Shown piece after piece: positions 58,373 through 64,000 of a DNA stretch of 64,000 bases. This DNA comes from Morella rubra (Eukaryota; Streptophyta; Magnoliopsida; Fagales; Myricaceae): contig CM025853.1 of NCBI GenBank assembly GCA_003952965.2, forward strand, positions 14,690,467 through 14,754,466. Direction: 5' to 3'. Made by a program: the position numbers and the translations under genes. The notes under the pieces are model-generated. The model had not been told where the DNA came from. It worked only from the letters and a program-made list of their open reading frames with translations, and searched no databases. The number at the start of each line of letters is the position of its first letter. Position 1 is the stretch's first letter.

Positions 58373-58610
58373 TTTTTTTTTTTTTTCATTTTTTTTTTTG
58401 GGTTATATTTTCCTACCATACAAATTTGATTATAAATTTTAATTGATTAATGCAAACAAAGAAAAGTGCAATAAAACAAAATATATTTCATTATAAGGGG
58501 GTCTTACAAGTTTTGCATCAAACAAAAATAAGTTAATGGTATTTTCTCAATAGACTAAAAACTAACAAGTCATGACATTTAAGTACAAATAACTCTAAAT
58601 TTAATCCTCT

Positions 58611-60515
58611 CCACCTTCAGCACCATCTGCTCCTCCACTTTCTGCGTCATCGGCATTGTCTGCTATTACAATATTGTAAAATTAACAAACAGTAATGACA
58701 TGAACAAAGATAAAAGAGCTTAGTACATACTTAAAATTAAATTAATGGCAGTATTCATTTATGTTTGTATCTTACCAACACTCGTTTTCCGACTTGCATG
58801 AGATGATCTATGAATTGCTGGTGAAACCTGATTGTTATTGGGAACATCTTGGTATTGACGTTGCTCCTACAACAGTTAAACAAACATTAATTAACTACGA
58901 AATATACATAAATAGAGTCAATAGTAATATTTGAGGATAAGTAAATAAAACTTTTACCCAAGCTTGTGCCATCATTTGTATTGTAGATTTGAGCGATGCT
59001 ACTTCAGACTCCAACATCTGAACTCTATTTTCCATAAATACGGCTCTCTCGTTACTAGAGGATGTAGGCTGACTGGATCTTACGTTGGTGTTGGCAGGAT
59101 GAGATGAAGGAGTTGGTCCTAATCCAACGCCGCGAATGCGACCATGTCGTTCTGGACCAATCACTTGTGCATATCGGTCAGATGGTGACCAACCGATGCT
59201 GCCATCCACTCTAAATTTGTTGGAAGTTTGTGAACTTCCTGAATCGTTCAGTCCAATCTCCTCCATTCGCCTCTGAGAGAGTACAACGTACAATTAAATT
59301 TTGAATTAATATTCGCACATTGAAATCAATCTCCAATTGTAATAATGACATACTATTTTCTCTGCTACGTCCGGATTTATTGGAGATCCGTCAGAACGCA
59401 TATGGACAGTTTTATATAAATCCGCTCGATTGATTGGAACTTGTTTCTCTTTTTCCTGCATCACAAACACGAATTCGTGATGAAATTGTAAATTACAAAT
59501 AAGAATGGCAATGATAAGTACTATACTATTAAACAAACTAATGAAAGTACTACATACCAATTCGTGAGCATAACGTGCGAAGCTCTTTGATCCTGCAGTG
59601 TGGACCGTCGTTTGGAGCGATCTATTTTGTTTTCCAGCATGACTTCGATGCTTCATTAACATCAAGACAGTTAAAATTAATAAGAAGTTATATTCATAAA
59701 AATTATAATACAAATAAATAAATGTCATACCCGTCCTGCATCAGAATACCAAAAATCGACTAATTTGCAAAATTGCTCCAAATTAACGTCTGTTGGAGCA
59801 TTATTTTTCACATACTGAGGCGTAAAGGCCTCATCAAAATTTTTTTGCTTTAAACTACACTTGTAGTTCCTCCATTTCTCTCCTAAATCTTTGAGGAACC
59901 AGCTCTTGACAATATCCCCCAATGGAGGCTCGGGGATTGTAAACCGTTTCTGCAAAATATACCCCAACAGTTAGGTGCGTCAATTATTAAATTCATATAG
60001 TTGAATAACAATTGTGACAAATAACCAAAATTATACCGTCATGAGGCTCCAACAGTCCTCTTTTATTGACATTGGGACTTTACGCCAGTCCGCCGCATCT
60101 AGGGGGATTTGATTCGCAACACGGGCAACACAACCAGTGAATTTGTTAAATATTCCCCTTCATCACCCAATGGCTGCCCATTGCCATTGAATTGTACTGG
60201 AATCAATTCGTCTTCCTTCAGATTCCAGACGTCCGTCATCCGCGTGCCGCCACGCACTTTCCGGACTTCAGTATGACCTGCACATTTAGCATGTGAAACT
60301 AAATCGAGTAACATATTAAACTTAGATTATCTCTATTGTGGTTATGAACATACCAATTATTTCGTTATCGTTCAAAGATTGATCATAGTCGGACGATGGC
60401 ATCGTAGCCTGTTCTGAAGGATGCGCAGGTGGCTGTGACGATGCGTTGCTTCTTGCGATGGTGGCACAGGTGGCTGTGATGAAGAAGATATAGTCCTGAA
60501 TCTCTTCCTCGTCAT
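58611..60515 (-). pseudogene. TNPA-like (Transposase_24, En/Spm family) gene, frameshifted
   Basis: It starts at ATG 60515 with MTRKRFRTISSSSQPP. After a frame change it reads SSDYDQSLNDNEII, then MTDVWNLKEDELIPVQFNGN with GQPLGDEG. A one-base shift near 60155 leads to FTGCVARVANQIPLDAADWR and KVPMSIKEDCWSLM. Next exons give FTIPEPPLGDIVKSWFLKDL and EKWRNYKCSLK (59725-59967), then AGSKSFARYAHEL, GSPINPDVAEKI, and a coiled-coil end MENRVQMLESEVASLKSTI (exon about 58959-59272). The last exons 58776-58866 and 58611-58662 close with an acidic tail. The layout matches plant Transposase_24 proteins, the probable binder of the subterminal repeats. Confidence 0.75.
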
Positions 60516-60740
60516 TGTACCTATACAATGTTTGACATGCATAAAAGTGATTTCAATGTAAAATTGAACAATACAAAACACATTTCCTTAAACAAAACGT
60601 CAATAAAACGAATATATCGTAAATCTGAGCATGTAAGAAAAAAATATTTCAAACACAAAAACAGAGACATATTTGACATACCATAGGAAATTCCTGAGGT
60701 ATATCTAGTGTTGTTCCTTCCACCTCATTTCTAAACCACG

Positions 60741-63036
60741 TCAAATCATCGTGTACATTCTCGAGGTTTGCTCAACGTTGAAATTGTAAGGTTCATTTTC
60801 ACAGTAGTCATCTATGTCGTCATCATTACCAGCATCAAACACATCTCTTGGTTTGGTCTTGACAACTACTTCCCAATTTGGATGTCTTTCATCTGCTACA
60901 TAGTATACTTGAGATGCTTGTGGTGCCAAAATGAATGGATCATCGCTTAATCGATCTCCAGTATGCACTAAACGCGAAAAATTAACAAGTTCGAATCCAA
61001 ACTCATCAACTTTATATCCCCTACCAATAGTTGTGTCAACCCAATCACATTTGAATAGTACAAAACATTCTTCATCAAAATAGTTTAACTCAATGATACT
61101 TATAATTCGCCCGTAATATGTGGTGCCCCCTTCAACAGTCACACATACTCCACTATTTTGAGTTGTTCTGCCTATTTCATTGTCTTTTGTACGAAATTTT
61201 ACACCATTATATACATATCAACTAAATGATCTAGCTTCGGGGTTTGGACCTTTAGCAAGCCATCGAACTCTATTTGGAAGTTGATGCTTCATCATCTCGT
61301 CCATATTTTGTACCTATTTTCCTCGAACAACAAGTCAAGATTAAAACTAATTGTACCAATGATATTGTCCATTACGTTTTTCTCTATATGCATGACATCT
61401 AGATTATGGCGTAACATATTATCCTTCTAATAAGGCAATGTGAAGAAAATACTTTGCTTCTTCCATACACTTGACTCAAAATGTAAAGTACCTTGTAATT
61501 CCCTAAAAATGTCATCACCGGTCATAAAATAGGGTGGTGGAGTCATTTCATAAGTACCGTCAAATGATCTTTGATCTTTTCTCCACCTATGATTTAATGG
61601 TAAGAACCGTCTATGCCCCATGTAGCAAAATTTTCTACAATTATCCAACCACCGTGACCAAGTCTGATACATACAACATGGACATGCAAGACGTCCCTTT
61701 GTACTCCATCCAGAGAGGTCACCATATGCAGGAAAATCGTTAATTGTCCACATGAATGCCGCACGCATCTTAAACATATCTTTCGTAGCAATGTCATAAG
61801 TATCTAATCCAACATCCCACAACTCTTTTAACTCTAATATCAATGGTTCTAGATATACATCTATCTTGAAAGAAGGAGATTTCGGTCCAGGAATAAGTAA
61901 TGACAACATTAAAGATGAACGTTTCATGCACATCCAAGGAGGCAAGTTATATGGTACTAATATCACTGGCCATGTGCTATGACTAGTGCTCATGTTCCCA
62001 AAAGGATTAAACCCATCCGCTGCTAACCCAAGCCTAACATTACGAGGATCAGAAGCAAAATCAGCATACTGTGCATCAAATGCCTTCCAAGCTTGACCAT
62101 CGGCCGGATGCCTTAACAACCCATCATTTGCACGTCCATCGTGATGCCATTTCATATGAGAAGCAGTTTTTGAGGACATGAATAATCTCTGCAAGCGGTG
62201 CTTTAAAGGAAACCACCGCAAAACTTTCGCCGGTTTTTTCTTGGATCTCTTAGATGATCCACCTTCATTCGTGAGAAAATATTTCCCTCCCCATTGCCCT
62301 TCCATTTTGATGCTCTGCACTTTGAACAAACTTCTAATTTCTCATTCTCATTCCAAAACAACATACAACCGTTTGGACAAACAGGAATCTTTTCATATCC
62401 AAGTCCTAACCCTTTCATGTATTTTTTAGCTTCATAAGTGTCCTTCGGTAATTTTGCACCCGCAGGGAGCATATCACCCAGTGTTTGGAATAACCACGTA
62501 AAAGAGGTATTACTCCATCCTCCCATGCACTTCAAATGGTATAACTGTACAACAGCAGTTAACTTACTAAATTTTATGCACCCTTCATACAAAGGTTCGT
62601 CTGCATCTTTAAGCATGTCATAAAACTTTGCAGTATTTTCAGTAGGAAGTGGATCTCGTTGTTCTCGTACATTATGGGATTGTGTTTCCGGTACTAATGG
62701 AAATACCTCGTGTAATAGTTCATGCATCCCAGATGAGGGTTCACACATTTCATTATCTGCAACAGAAATAGAAGGATGACTAGATGCTGCCCTATCTCGC
62801 AATTCACCATGCGCAAACCAATAATCGTAACCCGGAGACATCCCATATTGGACCAAATGATCATGTACCGTACTGATGTTATACCTCTTGTAATTGACGC
62901 ACTTTACACAAGGGCAACAAATTCTCTCATCACTACCCATACTCTTAGATGCAAAACCCAGAAACTCATTGACTCCCAACACATATTCACTTGTCCCGCG
63001 TTTCTTTTTCATCCAACTCTTGTCCATGAGCGACAA
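60741..63036 (-). pseudogene. TNP2-like CACTA transposase with DUF4216 domain, disrupted
   Basis: The start at 63027 gives MDKSWMKKKRGTSEYVLGV with the Cys-rich ICCPCVKCVN, the transposase-associated domain. FYDMLKDADEPLYEGC, LYHLKCMGGWSNTSFTWLFQ and CSKCRASKW follow, belonging to Transposase_21 (TNP2). A frameshift near 62300 moves to the 61427-62329 frame, with LFMSSKTASHMKWHHDGR, LGLAADGFNPFGNMS and CPCC. At 61427 a TAG stands where relatives have Trp (LPY-stop-KDNMLRHNLDVMHIEKN). After a short gap without the usual DUF4218 region, 60741-61142 encodes a DUF4216 domain (YGRIISIIELNYF, VLFKCDWVDT, ASQVYYV). A final frameshift precedes FRNEVEGTTLDIP. It cannot make an active transposase as read. 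Confidence 0.85.
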
Positions 63037-63165
63037 TAATAACTATATGAAATGCAACAAAAAAGATTATGCATAAGATTTAATGTTTTTCACATTTTAT
63101 CAAGATTTTTCAATAAAACTAACATAGATTAATAAAACAACACACGTAACGAACATCATATAACA

Positions 63166-63535
63166 ATTACCCCTCCAATCTCCAATAAACTCCACAGAAC
63201 CACCAACAAATAATAGTTAGCCCTACCCTCCGCCTTCCAACAAAACCCACAAACACCAACATCTCCAATAACTCCACAGAACCAACAATAAATTTAGCCC
63301 TACCCTCCGCCTTCCAACAAAACCCACAAACACCAACATCTCCAATTAACTCCACAGAACCAACAACAAATAAAAGTTAGCCCTACCCTCCGCCTTCCAA
63401 CAGAACCCACAAACACCAACATCTCCAATAAACTCCACAGAACCAACAACAAATAAAAGTTAGCCCTACCCTCCGCCTTCCAACAAAACCCACAAACTCT
63501 CCAATAGTTAGTTATTCCATCCGCCTTCCAATAAA
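63166..63535. repeat. Tandem repeat of about 80 bp, four to five copies, in the CACTA 5' region
   Basis: The unit contains CTCCACAGAACCAACAA, then AGTTAGCCCTACCCTCCGCC, TTCCAACAAAACCCACAAAC, and ACCAACATCTCCAAT. Copies start near 63185, 63265, 63343 and 63426, with a partial one at 63510. Units differ by small indels. It lies upstream of the TNP2-like start codon. Confidence 0.85.
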
Positions 63536-63799
63536 ATCCACAAACTCTAATCTCTAAAAAAAAAAGGAAAAAAGAACAAACAATAGTAATTGACGAAGAG
63601 ATTCAAAATACCACTGACCTGTTAAAGAGTAATATGTTATTGGCAAGTCACCTAGTGTCCCTCAATCACAGTTACGAAAACCACGGTAGTTGAGACTATT
63701 GAATTCAACTGTGAAAGAAATTTGGAAAATAGATTTTTAATAAAGATACTTGGTCCAAAAAAAAATAGTAAAAACAGCGGACTTTTGGACATCAATAAA

Positions 63800-64000
63800 T
63801 TCATACATTCCAATTCATATTTTTCAGCAACCAACATACAAAACCAGCAACCAATTCATACAAACCAATTCATAATTTTCAAAATAAATTCATACATTCA
63901 GCAACCAATCAATTCATTCCAAACCATTACATCATTGACAATATATTTTCAGCAATCAATTCATACAAACCAATTCATATATTTTCAGCAATAAATTCAT
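63800..64000. repeat. Degenerate short tandem repeat at the window end
   Basis: Words CCAATTCATA, TTTTCAGCAA and ATTCATACA recur with irregular spacing through to the window edge. It is part of the CACTA 5' non-coding region. No gene occupies 63100-64000. Confidence 0.6.

Larger units (their letters stand above)
58053..64000 (-). mobile_element. CACTA (En/Spm) transposon, 3' end in window, 5' end beyond it
   Basis: The end CACTACAGAAATAAA at 58053 is a slight variant of the usual plant CACTA terminus. It is followed by about 14 subterminal repeats of a TATAGCGGCGGTC unit in both orientations. Inside are two minus-strand genes in the order expected from this end: TNPA-like (58611-60515) then TNP2-like (60741-63036). 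No second terminus (ending TAGTG on this strand) was seen before 64000, so the element continues past the window. Both genes carry frameshifts or stops. Confidence 0.85.

Noticed and set aside
63166..63535. CRISPR-like array
   Set aside because: Units are contiguous 80-bp tandem repeats without unique spacers, in a plant transposon.

Overview
The window is nuclear DNA from a flowering plant. The evidence is GT-AG introns averaging hundreds of bases, AT-rich spacers, plant-type genes (a DUF789 protein, a TEX2-like SMP protein, a GH27 alpha-galactosidase) and plant transposon families (MULE, CACTA, hAT, Copia, long-LTR elements, MITEs). The transposon load fits a woody dicot or other mid- to large-genome angiosperm; the species cannot be named from what I see.

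Layout. 1-11.2 kb: a 293-bp foldback element (248-540), then a six-exon DUF789 gene (2278-7193, +) with a LINE relic in intron 1 and one GC-AG intron, then spacer with LTR-like sequence and a MITE. 11.5-23.4 kb: a TEX2-like lipid-transfer gene (+, 784 residues) interrupted by a 2,453-bp solo-LTR-like element. Exon 3 lies in a 2,625-bp block present twice without visible differences, joined by a 437-bp segment that looks like two loci blended together. An assembly artefact is the simplest reading. 24-32 kb: retrotransposon debris, including a decayed plant-transposon-protein ORF, a polypurine tract, a probable Copia LTR with TATA box, and Copia integrase relics split by a MITE.

32.5-48.6 kb: two nested Mutator-like elements. 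The inner one (33742-39663) has about 345-bp terminal inverted repeats and a perfect 9-bp target duplication. It sits in the 5' part of an older MULE whose diverged ends lie near 32.47 and 48.59 kb. Both carry broken transposases (PB1-like N terminus, MULE core, SWIM finger, CCHC knuckle). The outer transposase is further split by LTR-retroelement sequence at 41.2-43.9 kb.

48.9-54.3 kb: a 15-exon alpha-galactosidase gene on the minus strand, with signal peptide and both catalytic aspartates. One intron holds a hAT element with an 8-bp target duplication and a zinc-finger relic. One splice donor is disrupted by a (TA)n microsatellite. 54.3-58 kb: spacer with repeats and MITE-like elements. 58053 to the window end: a CACTA (En/Spm) transposon with terminal CACTA, subterminal GC-rich repeats, a TNPA-like gene and a broken TNP2-like gene, both on the minus strand; its other end lies outside the window.

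Only three host genes are supported: the DUF789 gene, the TEX2-like gene and the alpha-galactosidase. They show no functional link. I see no prokaryote-type system, CRISPR array, rRNA or convincing tRNA. The most notable content is the structure of the transposons and the artefact-like duplication.
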